From JANMDN01 sp031376285 (GTDB lineage: Bacteria > Actinomycetota > Thermoleophilia > Miltoncostaeales > Miltoncostaeaceae), in contig JANMDN010000044.1 of NCBI GenBank assembly GCA_031376285.1, positions 6,110 through 70,109 of the forward strand: 64,000 nt of DNA, in the 5' to 3' direction. How positions within the stretch are numbered: position 1 is the stretch's first letter; each line of letters begins with the position of its first letter. A program made the position numbers and the translations under genes. Shown here piece by piece: positions 47,855 through 56,328 of the stretch. The notes below the pieces were generated by a model. That model searched no databases. It saw nothing but the letters and a program-made list of their open reading frames with translations, and was not told the DNA's origin.

Positions 47855-48313
47855 TTGGAGCTGGCGGATCTCGACGTCATCACGACCGGCTGCGGGGTCG
47901 ACCAGCCGGACTCGTGGCAAGCGGCGGTCAGCGCGGTCCCGCATCGGCCGGCGATGGCGCTCGCGGCCGACGTGGAGAGCGCCGACGGGCTTGTGGCGGC
48001 CGGCTGTCGTCTGATCTGTACCGATGTCGCGGTCGCAGGCCGTGCCTACCGCTTCGTCGATGAGCGCTGCGTCGTCGGGGTCGATGGATTCGACCAGTCG
48101 ATCGAGGATCCAAGCGACATCGCGGCGCGTGTGCTCGCGGCGTGCGAGGACGGACCCGCCGCCGAGCTCTGGGTCGTCGCCGGGCCGGGACTTTCTGAGC
48201 TGCCCGTCGCGGTCGTCGAAGCCAAGCTGCGAGCACTCACCGACGGCGCTCGCCAGGCGCGGCTGTGGCTTGCCAAGGAGCAGTTCGACCGCGACTGGGG
48301 TCCGCCGTCGTGA
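47855..48313 (+). CDS. Conserved-looking hypothetical protein of uncertain start
   Basis: The 152 aa protein starting at a TTG encodes ELADLDVITTGCGVDQPDSW onwards, with alternating strands and helices (CRLICTDVAVAG, ELWVVAGPGLSELPVAVVEA), perhaps a TIM-barrel-like or Rossmann-like piece. Coding-like sequence (ELSALGIQLPVLATVCPVAL) extends upstream in frame to about 47770, but without ATG, GTG or TTG. The true start may be a CTG overlapping the SPFH gene. I do not recognise the family. Confidence 0.55.
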   Translation: MELADLDVITTGCGVDQPDSWQAAVSAVPHRPAMALAADVESADGLVAAGCRLICTDVAVAGRAYRFVDERCVVGVDGFDQSIEDPSDIAARVLAACEDGPAAELWVVAGPGLSELPVAVVEAKLRALTDGARQARLWLAKEQFDRDWGPPS

Positions 48314-48349
48314 CCGCCCGTACGTTTCGGTCGACGATTCCGCGGGCGC

Positions 48350-48924
48350 TTGCGTCGCACCGCGGCGGCAACGGGCTTGGGTCTCGAATCGGCTGAGGGT
48401 GATCCGCTTGAGCTCCTCGACCAGCCGTTTGCGATATTCGGTCGCGGGGATGGTCGCGGCATCGACTCGACGGCCCGTGGCGCCATCGGCCCCACGCCGG
48501 TGCAGCTCTGCGACTACTGGTTCTACGTCAACCAACAGTCGGGCAAGAGCCGCGGTCGGCGCTACACGCGACTGAGCGTGGCCATGGTTGGGCTCGACGC
48601 GGACTGTCCCCACCTGACGCTTGCACCGGAGAACGCGCTCGGGCGGATCGCCGACGCCATCGGCTTGCGCGACATGAACTGGAGTCGGAGGACTTCAACC
48701 GCACCTTCACGTTGAAAAGCGACGACCGGAAGTTCGCGAGCGATCTGCTCGACGCGCGCATGATGCAGTGGCTCCTGCAGTACGGCCAGGGCCAGTCGTT
48801 CGAGGTCGGCGGCCGTTGGATCGTAACCTGGGCGCCGCGCCTGCCGGGCCCTTCACTGGCCGACCTGGTCGCCTACGCGACGTCCTTCCGCGCGAACGTT
48901 CCACGAGTGATCGCCTCGCTCTAG
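48350..48924 (+). pseudogene. Envelope-associated hypothetical gene (LemA-neighbour type) broken by a frameshift
   Basis: Two frames join at 48675/48676. The first encodes FAIFGRGDGRGIDSTARGAI to GRIADAIGLRDM. The second continues ELESEDFNRTFTLKSDDRKFA, then LLDARMMQWLL and RWIVTWAPRLPG. The family expects RDxELESEDFNR, so one base has been lost in GACAT-GAACTG. The restored protein is about 190 aa without its own membrane helices. Homologues of this kind often neighbour lemA, as here (58 bases). It could also be a sequencing error. Confidence 0.65.
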
Positions 48925-48982
48925 CCCGCTCTAGCCCGCTGCCGCACACGCAGGCGGCCACTCCCCAGACTGAAAGGCTTCC

Positions 48983-49516
48983 ATGACCGGTCTCTGGATT
49001 ATTCTCGGCGTCCTCGCCCTGCTCTTGATCGCGGGGTTTGTCTCCTACAACCGCTTCATTCGGGCTCTTCGGCAGCTCATCAAGGACGCGTGGGCGAACA
49101 TCGACACCGAGCTGAAACGACGCATTGAGCTGATCCCGAACCTCATCGAGACGGTCAAGGGGTATCCCGCCCACGAGCGCGAGGTACTCGCCGGGTCGGC
49201 CACCCCTGGCGGTTCCGCCGCGACTGAGGGTGCGCTTGCGGCAGCACTCCGCTCCGTCTTCGCGGTCGCCGAGGCATATCCCGATCTGAAGGCGAGCGCA
49301 AACTTCATCGAACTCCAGCACGAACTGTCCAACACCGAAGACCGCCTGCAGGCCGCGCGGCGCTTCTACAACGGCAACGTTCGTGACTACAACACGCGCG
49401 TCAGCTCGGTACCCTCGAACCTCGTTGCTCGCATCGGAGGGTTCACTCCCGAGGAGTTCTTCGAGGTCGACGATTCCCTGCGCGACGCCGGCGCAGCGCG
49501 AGTCGACTTCGGCTGA
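48983..49516 (+). CDS. LemA-family protein
   Basis: The 177 aa protein has an N-terminal anchor helix (about 4-22). The LemA coiled-coil core follows: YNRFIRALRQLIKDAWANID, ELKRRIELIPNLIETVKGYP, and ANFIELQHELSNTEDRLQAARRFYN, ending VRDYNTRVSSVPSNLVA. The ATG has GAAAGG upstream. Its function is poorly known; LemA proteins are exposed on the membrane outer face. It lies directly after a frameshifted partner gene, with a small CTCTAGCCCG duplication (48920-48939) in between. Confidence 0.92.
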   Translation: MTGLWIILGVLALLLIAGFVSYNRFIRALRQLIKDAWANIDTELKRRIELIPNLIETVKGYPAHEREVLAGSATPGGSAATEGALAAALRSVFAVAEAYPDLKASANFIELQHELSNTEDRLQAARRFYNGNVRDYNTRVSSVPSNLVARIGGFTPEEFFEVDDSLRDAGAARVDFG

Positions 49517-49541
49517 CCCTGAGCACCCGCGGCCGCATTGC

Positions 49542-51020
49542 TTAGCCGGGCGGCGGATCCCTGAGCGCGCGGCTTTCGCGAACGAACGCCACAAAGGCGT
49601 CGGGCTCGAGCGCGGGGCTTGCCAGGAATCCCTGGTAGTCGTCGCACCCCTCCTCACGTAGGAGGGCAAGCTGCTCTGGGCGCTCGATGCCCTCGGCGAC
49701 CACTCGCATCCGCAGGCTTCCTGCGAGCGCAATGATGGCACGGGCGATGGCGGCAGAGTCGGCGTTCGCCCCGAGGTCATGAACAAACGACCGGTCGATC
49801 TTCAAGGCCCCGATACGGAGTCGCTGGAGGTAGCCGAGGTTCGAATAGCCCGTTCCGAAGTCATCGAGGGCGATGCGAATCCCTCGCGTCGAAAGCGTCT
49901 CAAGGAGCAGCGCGGGCGCCGCGCCGCCTTCGACGAGAAGGCTCTCTGTCAGTTCCAGTTCGAGCAACTCGGGACTCAGTCCGCTCTCCGACAGGGCGCC
50001 CTCGACGACTTGCAGAAGCTGGAAGTTCACCTGACCAGGGGAGAGGTTGACGGCGACGGGCAGGCAGCCAAGGCCCCGAGACTCCCACCGCTTCGCCTCG
50101 ACACAGGCTTCGGTGAGTGCCCAGCCACCGATCTTTTCGATGAGACGGGCCCGCTCCGCAATCGGGATGAAGACCTCGGGCGAGATCTCGCCACGGGTCG
50201 GGTGATTCCACCTAAGGAGCGCCTCCGCGCCCAGGATCTCGTCGGTCGCCACCGACAGGCGAGGCTGGTACGCAATCGAGAGTTCATTTCGTTCGAGCGC
50301 GCCACGGAGCTCGGTTTCGAGGTCAAGCAACTCATTCAGGTTCGCGCCCGAGTCTGCGTACGAGCGGCGCCGCAGATGAACCCCCGCGCGCTTTGCGTCG
50401 CGCATGGCGATGTCCGCTCCCTGGAGAACGGCCGCCGCCGTCGTCCCATCCTCGGGATTAATGCTCAGACCGATCGTTGCGGTGAGCGCGAGGGGACGAT
50501 CTCCGAGGATGATCGGGGTGGCCATCGCTCGCTGAAGACGACGCGCTGAGACGATCGCCTGGGAGGGATCGGCCAAGCCTTCGAGCACGATAACGAACTC
50601 GTCCCCACCAACCCGGTACACCGAATCACCTCCAACGGCGCTTGTGAGTCGCTGTCCCACCGTCTGGAGAAGCGCATCACCTGCGTCTGGACCTAGCGCG
50701 TCGTTGATTGTTGAGAAACGGTCGATGTCGATCATCAGGACCGCTGTTCGGTAACCCCCTCGCGCGCCTCGCTCGAAGGCTCGCGACAAGCGCTCTGCGA
50801 GCGCAACGCGGTTCGGGAGCCCGGTGAGGTGGTCCGTGCGTCGGGACGTCTCGAGCGCGTACTCGAGGTTCCTTCTCGCCGTTTGTTCAACCTCAAGCGC
50901 CCGGCGAAGCTCCGCCACCGTTGCGCGCGCGGGCGCGACCGCCCGCGCGGCCAGGCTCGGGGTGAGCGGAGTGATCGTGCCCCGGACGCCAGGCGACAAG
51001 CCGTCGGGAGTCAAGAGCAT
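49542..51020 (-). CDS. GGDEF-EAL protein (c-di-GMP cyclase/phosphodiesterase)
   Basis: The protein has a short N-terminal region and helical linker, a GGDEF domain with an intact RVGGDEF motif, and an EAL domain with GAEALLRW. The EAL domain also has the downstream signatures NLSPGQ, ELTES, DDFGTGYSNL, LKIDRSFV and AEGIE. Both active sites look intact, so it may make or degrade c-di-GMP. No sensor domain or membrane helix is visible. ATG 51020 is used; an in-frame GTG lies at 51056. It lies downstream of metH with a 150-base gap. Confidence 0.9.
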   Translation of the reverse strand: MLLTPDGLSPGVRGTITPLTPSLAARAVAPARATVAELRRALEVEQTARRNLEYALETSRRTDHLTGLPNRVALAERLSRAFERGARGGYRTAVLMIDIDRFSTINDALGPDAGDALLQTVGQRLTSAVGGDSVYRVGGDEFVIVLEGLADPSQAIVSARRLQRAMATPIILGDRPLALTATIGLSINPEDGTTAAAVLQGADIAMRDAKRAGVHLRRRSYADSGANLNELLDLETELRGALERNELSIAYQPRLSVATDEILGAEALLRWNHPTRGEISPEVFIPIAERARLIEKIGGWALTEACVEAKRWESRGLGCLPVAVNLSPGQVNFQLLQVVEGALSESGLSPELLELELTESLLVEGGAAPALLLETLSTRGIRIALDDFGTGYSNLGYLQRLRIGALKIDRSFVHDLGANADSAAIARAIIALAGSLRMRVVAEGIERPEQLALLREEGCDDYQGFLASPALEPDAFVAFVRESRALRDPPPG

Positions 51021-51213
51021 TCGGCGTGCACAGAGAAAATCGACAGAACCCCACACTTCGGACCGATTGGATGCTGGTCCTTGTGTGGACTCCCCCGCAA
51101 GGCCCGCTGTTACACGGGAGGGCCACTTTCACACATTTTGTGCGTTTTTTGAAAGACTTTTGTTATCAGGGTCAAGGATCGAAGGTCCCCGAAGCCCTGA
51201 GATGGCCGCTGGC

Positions 51214-54200
51214 CTACTGAAGGTTGGACGACAGCCAGCGCCGGGCGACGGCCTCGTCGATGCCCATCCGCTTGGCGTAGTCCGCAAGCTGGTCCTCGCC
51301 GATTGGACCAACCGCGAAGTAGCGCGACTCGGGATGGGAGAAGTAGAGGCCACTCACCGACGCGGCCGGGGTCATCGCCATGCTCTCGGTCAAGGCCAAA
51401 CCAACATCCTCCGCCCCGAGAAGCTCGAAGAGCTTGGCCTTCGGGAGGTGGTCCGGGCACGCGGGGTAGCCGAACGCGGGGCGAATACCGCGGTACTCCT
51501 CGGCGATGAGCTGCTCGCCCGAGAGCTGCTCCTCGAGACCATAGCCCCATTCCCGCCGAACCCTGGAATGCAGCATCTCTGCGAGTGCCTCGGCGAGGCG
51601 ATCGGCGAGGGTTTTGACGAGGATCGATGAGTAGTCGTCGTGGGCGGCCTCGAACTCCCGCGCGATTTCCTCGACGCCGATACCTGATGTGACGGCGAAG
51701 GCGCCGATCCAGTCCGGGCTCGTCCCTTCGGGGGCGACGAAGTCCGAGAGCGACCGGTAGAGCATGTCGGCGTCAGCCTTCTCGCGCTGCTGACGGAGCA
51801 TCGGAAACCGAACGACCTCGTCGGCTCGCGCCTCGTCGGCGAAGCAAATGATGTCGTCGTCGCGAGCGAGTGCCGGCCAGAATCCATAGGCCGCTTTGGC
51901 GACCAGACGGCCGTCGGCCATGAGCCGGTCAAGCATGCTGAGGGCATTCGCATGGAGGTCTCGCGCGACCTCGCCCTTCTCCGGGTCGTCGAGGATTCCC
52001 GGAAAGCGGCCGCGAAGCTCCCACGCGTGGAAGAAAAACGTCCAGTCGATGAACGGAACGATGTCGGCGATCGGCACGGGGTCGAGAACGCGGCGACCGA
52101 TGAACGCTGGCACAGCGGGAGGCACTGCCCAGTCAAAGACTGGGCGCCCCTCGCGGGCCACACTCAGCGGGACCAGGCGCCGGGCGCTCTTTCCCGCATG
52201 GACCTCGCGGAGTCGATTCTGCTCGGCGGCGAGCTCGACGCCGTAGACCTTCCGCCGGTCGGGATCAAGCAAGTCAGAGACGACGCCGACCGCGCGGGAT
52301 GCGTCGAGAACGTGTGTGACGATGCCCGCGTAGGCCGGAGCGATCTTGACCGCGGTGTGCTGCTTGCTCGTCGTCGCTCCACCAATCAAGAGCGGCAGGT
52401 CTAAGCCGCGCCGCGTCATTTCGCTTGCGACGCTGACCATCTCGTCAAGCGACGGTGTGATCAGGCCGGACAGGCCGATCATGTCGGCGTTGTGCTCGGC
52501 CGCCGCGTCGAGGATGCGCCCGCCCGGCACCATCACGCCGAGATCGATCACCTCGTAGTTGTTGCAGCCGAGCACGACGCCGACGATGTTCTTGCCGATG
52601 TCGTGAACATCACCTTTGACTGTGGCCATCACAATGCGGCCTTGGCTCGACCTGCCGCCGGCCTGGCGCTCTTCCTCCATGTAAGGCTCGAGAACCGCAA
52701 CCGCACGCTTCATAACCCTCGCGCTCTTGACGACCTGCGGAAGGAACATCTTCCCCTCGCCGAAGCGGTCGCCGACGATGCTCATGCCAGCCATCAGGGG
52801 CCCCTCGATGATGGCAAGCGGCGTCGGGAAGGTCGAACGGGCCTCCTCGACGTCGGCCTCGATGAAGTCGACCACGCCATTGACCAGGGCATGGGCGAGC
52901 CGATCGTCGATCGACCCCTCACGCCAGGAGAGGTCGATCACGCGCGCGGTGCCGGGGCCGCGCACGTTCTCCGCATGCGCCAGCAGGCGTTCGGTCGCGT
53001 CCGGGCGACGGTTGAAGAGGACATCCTCAACCAACTCGCGCAGCTCGGCGGGAATCTCGTCGTACACGCTGAGCTGGCCGGCGTTGACGATTCCCATGTC
53101 CATACCCGCGGCGATCGCGTGGTAAAGGAAGGCCGCATGCATCGCTTCGCGAACGACATCGTTGCCGCGAAACGAAAACGACAGGTTGCTGACCCCGCCG
53201 CTTACCTTCGCGCCCGGGCAACTGGCCTTGATCTGACGCGTGGCCTCGATGAAGTCGATCGCGTAGTCGGCATGCTCGTCGAGGCCGGTCGCGACGGCGA
53301 AGATATTCGGATCGAAGATAATGTCCTGCGGTGGAACCCCTTCAGCGGTGAGCAGCCCGTAGGCGCGTTGACAGATCGAAACCTTGCGCTCGATCGTGTC
53401 GGCTTGGCCGTCTTCGTCGAAGGCCATCACGACGAGCGCCGCCCCGTAGCGACGGGCCCGGCGAGCGTTGGCAAGGAACTCGTCGACGCCCTCCTTCATG
53501 CTGATCGAGTTCACGATCGACTTGCCTTGGCAACACTTGAGCCCCGCCTCGATGGCGGCAAATCGCGACGAGTCGATCATCACCGGGACGCGAGCGGCCT
53601 CCGGCTCGGCCGCGAGCAGGTTGAGAAACGTCGTCATGGCCGCGGGGGCGTCGAGCATGCCTTCGTCCATGTTGACGTCGATGATGTTCGCGCCGCCGCG
53701 GACCTGCTCGATCGCGACCTCGACCGCGGTTTGGTAGTCGTCAGCTTTGATGAGCTCGGCAAATCGCCGCGAACCGGTGACGTTGGTCCGTTCCCCAACC
53801 ATGACGAAGCTAATCTCGTCACGAAACTCGAGTGGCTCGAGCCCCGAGAGGCGCGTCGGCGCCACCCCGTCTTGGACGTTCCGGACTCTCGGCGCGATGC
53901 CTTCGACAAGGCGCGAGATGGCGGCGATGTGGGCGGGGGTCGTTCCGCAGCAACCGCCGAGCATGTTGACGAGGCCGCTCTCGGCCATCTCGCGGAGCTG
54001 GGCCGCCGTGTCGGCGGGAAGCTGCTCGTACTCACCGAAGGCATTTGGCAGGCCAGCGTTCGGGTAACAGCTCACCCAGCAGTCGCTGATGCGTGCCAGA
54101 TCCTCGATATGGGGGCGCATGGCGGCGGCCCCGAGCGCACAGTTCACTCCGACTGAGAACGGACGAGCATGCGCGATGCTCGTCCAGAACGCCTCGACGG

Positions 54201-54879
54201 TTTGCCCGGAGAGCGTTCGGCCAGACGCGTCGGTAATCGTGACCGAGATCATGAGCGGCAGACGCCGACCAAGATCCTCGAAGACGTCCTCGATTGCGAC
54301 GATCGCGGCCTTCGCGTTCAGCGTGTCGAAGATCGTCTCGACAACGAGGAGGTCGACCCCGCCATCGATCAGCCCGCGAACCTGCTCGTCGTAGGCGGCC
54401 ACGACTTGGTCGAAGGTGACCGACCGGAAGCCGGGATCGTTGACGTCGGGTGAGAGCGAGAGGGTTCGGTTGAGCGGGCCGATCGCCCCGGCGACGTATC
54501 GAGGCTGGGTGGGGTCCATGGCCGCGAAGCGGTTGGCAGCATGGCGCGCGATCCGCGCCGCCTCGACGTTCAGCTCGTGGACAATCGACTCCATCGCGTA
54601 GTCGGCTTGAGCGATCCGCGTCGAGCTGAAGGTGTTGGTCTTGATGACGTCCGCGCCGGCGGCGAGGTACCCGTCATGGATGCGCTCGATGATGTCCGGG
54701 CGGGTGAGAACGAGGAGGTCGTTGTTGCCGACGAGCGGGCTCGGGTGATCAGCGAACCGGCTGCCTCTGAAGTCGGCCTCGCTCAAATGGTGGCGCTGGA
54801 TCATGGTCCCCATCGCGCCGTCGAGGAGGACGAGGCGACGGGTGAGCGTCTCTGAAAGGGCCTTGGCGGTACTCGGCAT
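51214..54879 (-). CDS. metH: Cobalamin-dependent methionine synthase
   Basis: The 1221 aa protein carries all four modules. The homocysteine-binding barrel has GAMGTMIQ, GVNCALGA and GGCCGTTPAHI zinc cysteines. The methyltetrahydrofolate barrel follows (about 340-640). The cobalamin domain has DVHDIGKNIVGVVLGCNNYEV and the axial His. The SAM-activation domain is C-terminal, with ERLGEA-like RLAEALAEMLHSRVRRE and RPAFGYPACPDH. It methylates homocysteine to methionine. The length matches E. coli MetH. A B12 riboswitch is not visible in the 61-base upstream gap. Confidence 0.96.
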   Translation of the reverse strand: MPSTAKALSETLTRRLVLLDGAMGTMIQRHHLSEADFRGSRFADHPSPLVGNNDLLVLTRPDIIERIHDGYLAAGADVIKTNTFSSTRIAQADYAMESIVHELNVEAARIARHAANRFAAMDPTQPRYVAGAIGPLNRTLSLSPDVNDPGFRSVTFDQVVAAYDEQVRGLIDGGVDLLVVETIFDTLNAKAAIVAIEDVFEDLGRRLPLMISVTITDASGRTLSGQTVEAFWTSIAHARPFSVGVNCALGAAAMRPHIEDLARISDCWVSCYPNAGLPNAFGEYEQLPADTAAQLREMAESGLVNMLGGCCGTTPAHIAAISRLVEGIAPRVRNVQDGVAPTRLSGLEPLEFRDEISFVMVGERTNVTGSRRFAELIKADDYQTAVEVAIEQVRGGANIIDVNMDEGMLDAPAAMTTFLNLLAAEPEAARVPVMIDSSRFAAIEAGLKCCQGKSIVNSISMKEGVDEFLANARRARRYGAALVVMAFDEDGQADTIERKVSICQRAYGLLTAEGVPPQDIIFDPNIFAVATGLDEHADYAIDFIEATRQIKASCPGAKVSGGVSNLSFSFRGNDVVREAMHAAFLYHAIAAGMDMGIVNAGQLSVYDEIPAELRELVEDVLFNRRPDATERLLAHAENVRGPGTARVIDLSWREGSIDDRLAHALVNGVVDFIEADVEEARSTFPTPLAIIEGPLMAGMSIVGDRFGEGKMFLPQVVKSARVMKRAVAVLEPYMEEERQAGGRSSQGRIVMATVKGDVHDIGKNIVGVVLGCNNYEVIDLGVMVPGGRILDAAAEHNADMIGLSGLITPSLDEMVSVASEMTRRGLDLPLLIGGATTSKQHTAVKIAPAYAGIVTHVLDASRAVGVVSDLLDPDRRKVYGVELAAEQNRLREVHAGKSARRLVPLSVAREGRPVFDWAVPPAVPAFIGRRVLDPVPIADIVPFIDWTFFFHAWELRGRFPGILDDPEKGEVARDLHANALSMLDRLMADGRLVAKAAYGFWPALARDDDIICFADEARADEVVRFPMLRQQREKADADMLYRSLSDFVAPEGTSPDWIGAFAVTSGIGVEEIAREFEAAHDDYSSILVKTLADRLAEALAEMLHSRVRREWGYGLEEQLSGEQLIAEEYRGIRPAFGYPACPDHLPKAKLFELLGAEDVGLALTESMAMTPAASVSGLYFSHPESRYFAVGPIGEDQLADYAKRMGIDEAVARRWLSSNLQ

Positions 54880-54940
54880 GGCCGAGCAGGCTACCGGGGA
54901 AGCTCGCCAACTGAGGCGAAAGCGGGTACAGCTGACCTCT

Positions 54941-55435
54941 TTACGGTGTCAGGTGTGCCTCCAGGAACCACAGGTCCTTGTCGAGGGCGCGCGAGACCTC
55001 GGTAAACAGATCCGAGGTAGACGCGTCATCAGCTGCCGTGTCGTCGATCGCCGAACGCACCGTGGCGCCGAGCTGCGCGAAGCGGTCTGACAGGGCGACG
55101 ACATGCTCACGGCCATCGGTCGCGTCGGTTGGGTACTCATCGAGGCGCGACGCCGTCGCGGCCATGCGGGCCGTGCCGAACGCCGTCCCCCCGAGGGCGG
55201 TTACGCGCTCCGCGATCATGTCGACGTGATCGAGCAGGCGGGCCGCGAGCGCGTCGAAGAGTTCATGCAGCGCGATGAAGTCGGGGCCCTTCACGTTCCA
55301 ATGCGCGTGCTTGACCTGCGTGAAGAGGTCGGTTGCGTCGGCGAGTGCGCCATTGAGTGCGGCAATCGATTGCGCGCGCGTCGCTTCCGGGAGATCGCTA
55401 CGGGTGTGAAAGCTGCGCGGGGACTTCGGAGCCAA
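54941..55435 (-). CDS. Dps-family DNA-binding ferritin-like protein
   Basis: The 164 aa protein has the four-helix Dps fold with ferroxidase residues H45, H57, D61, D72 and E76 (HAHWNVKGPDFIALHELFD, then DHVDMIAERVTALGG). Dps oxidises and stores iron with H2O2 and may bind DNA through its N-terminal tail (SPRSFHTRSDLPEATR). The TTG at 55435 with GGAGGG about 8 bases ahead decides the start; the frame is open further upstream. Element copy C lies 123 bases upstream. Confidence 0.93.
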   Translation of the reverse strand: MAPKSPRSFHTRSDLPEATRAQSIAALNGALADATDLFTQVKHAHWNVKGPDFIALHELFDALAARLLDHVDMIAERVTALGGTAFGTARMAATASRLDEYPTDATDGREHVVALSDRFAQLGATVRSAIDDTAADDASTSDLFTEVSRALDKDLWFLEAHLTP

Positions 55436-55557
55436 TGTGGATCCCTCCGTCGAATCGGACTCGGGCTCAGAGTGCCACCCAGCGACGCCCCTCGCAAGGT
55501 GGTCTCGGTTGGCACAGACTCGATACACCTTCGGCACCCGGCGGTCGCGACCCGTCG

Positions 55558-55593
55558 CTACGCTGAAGTCGGGTGGTGGTCCGGGGTGGCCCC
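55558..55593 (+). repeat. Dispersed GC-rich element, copy C
   Basis: Plus-strand reading begins CTACGCTGAAG and continues GGGTGGTGGTCCGGGG then TGGCCCC. It is nearly identical to copy B (35287-35322) and close to copy A (2233-2269). It lies in the gap between the dps start (minus strand, 123 bases away) and the end of the pseudo-receiver gene. Function unknown. Confidence 0.75.
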
Positions 55594-55626
55594 AACGGCG
55601 ACCGGGCACCGAGGGCCGAATCAGAC

Positions 55627-56019
55627 CTATTTTTTGGGCTCGCTGGGGACGCCCGAGAGCAGCAATTCGAGGACACGGTCCAGTTTGGACGCGATCTCGC
55701 CCCTCGTGATCACCCGCGCGCAGCCGAGGGCGAGCCCCTGCGCACGCAGTTCGCGCTCGGTGTGCCCGCAGAACCCGACGACGGGTACACCACGGCCGAC
55801 CAACTCCCGGACCGCATTCGGGGCATCGCGTGCCTCGAGATCGACAAGCCCAGCGACCGGGAGTTCCTGGTCGACCCGCTCGCGTAGTCGTGTCGGGCCC
55901 GCGGCCCCGGCAAAACGGTACCCGGCCGCCTTCACGCCCTCCTCGACACGACTACGAAGCAGCAGGTCCGTGGCAAAGGCGAGAACGAGCGGCGCCTCGG
56001 CATGGTCAACGCGCAGCAT
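55627..56019 (-). CDS. Receiver-like (pseudo-receiver) hypothetical protein
   Basis: The 130 aa protein has the alternating strand/helix pattern of a CheY-like domain (LVLAFATDLLLRSRVEEGVKAAG, GLVDLEARDAPNAVREL, VPVVGFCGHTERELRAQGLA, LGCARVITRGEIASKLDRVL). The acidic pocket and phospho-Asp are not convincing, so it is probably a non-phosphorylated receiver. The ATG at 56019 is chosen; the frame is open upstream. It precedes dps on the same strand, separated by element copy C. Confidence 0.55.
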   Translation of the reverse strand: MLRVDHAEAPLVLAFATDLLLRSRVEEGVKAAGYRFAGAAGPTRLRERVDQELPVAGLVDLEARDAPNAVRELVGRGVPVVGFCGHTERELRAQGLALGCARVITRGEIASKLDRVLELLLSGVPSEPKK

Positions 56020-56328
56020 GCGCAAACGATAGCCCCCTCGGCCCGTCGCGATCACCCATCGCCTCAAGCAAACCTGCCGACACGATGCCCGATTGGTCGG
56101 GCACACTTGAGGCGTGTCAGGACACTCGCAGCCCGCTTCACCAGCGGCACGGCACCGGGCCGCGACGACCGCCCCGCCTCAGGCACGGTCCATGAGGGTT
56201 TCCGGCGACGTGTCCGCACCGGCCGCCAGCGCGGCCAAGCGATGGGCGTGCCTCCAAGCGAGCCCAGCGACGACCGATCCGCGCTCACCACATCACCCCC
56301 CACCTTTCCGGAAGGGTCCACTCGCCCA
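56020..56328. other. Intergenic region between divergent genes, with nested stem-loop
   Basis: This 309-base gap separates the pseudo-receiver (minus) from the S9 peptidase (plus). The peptidase frame is open through it, but no supported start is present before 56329. It contains the nested inverted repeat at 56061-56113. Nothing else is recognised. Confidence 0.6.
56061..56113. promoter_or_regulatory. Nested inverted repeat (53 bases) in a divergent promoter region
   Basis: The outer arms are GCCTCAAG (56061-56068) and CTTGAGGC (56106-56113). They enclose a perfect hairpin TGCCCGA-TTGG-TCGGGCA (56086-56103). It could be a structured 5' leader or two regulator sites. Either flanking gene could be its target. 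Confidence 0.4.

Noticed and set aside
52492..54156. 554-codon plus-strand open frame opposite metH
   Set aside because: It is the antisense of a clear MetH; its translation is Asp/Arg/His-rich with no domain, as expected from the high GC3 of the real gene.
54880..54940. Possible cobalamin riboswitch before metH
   Set aside because: The gap is only 61 bases and shows no B12-box-like sequence.
55558..55593. Explaining the dispersed element as a known riboswitch or SRP/6S RNA
   Set aside because: The conserved part is only about 36 bases and matches none of the family cores I know, so I left it as an unnamed repeat.
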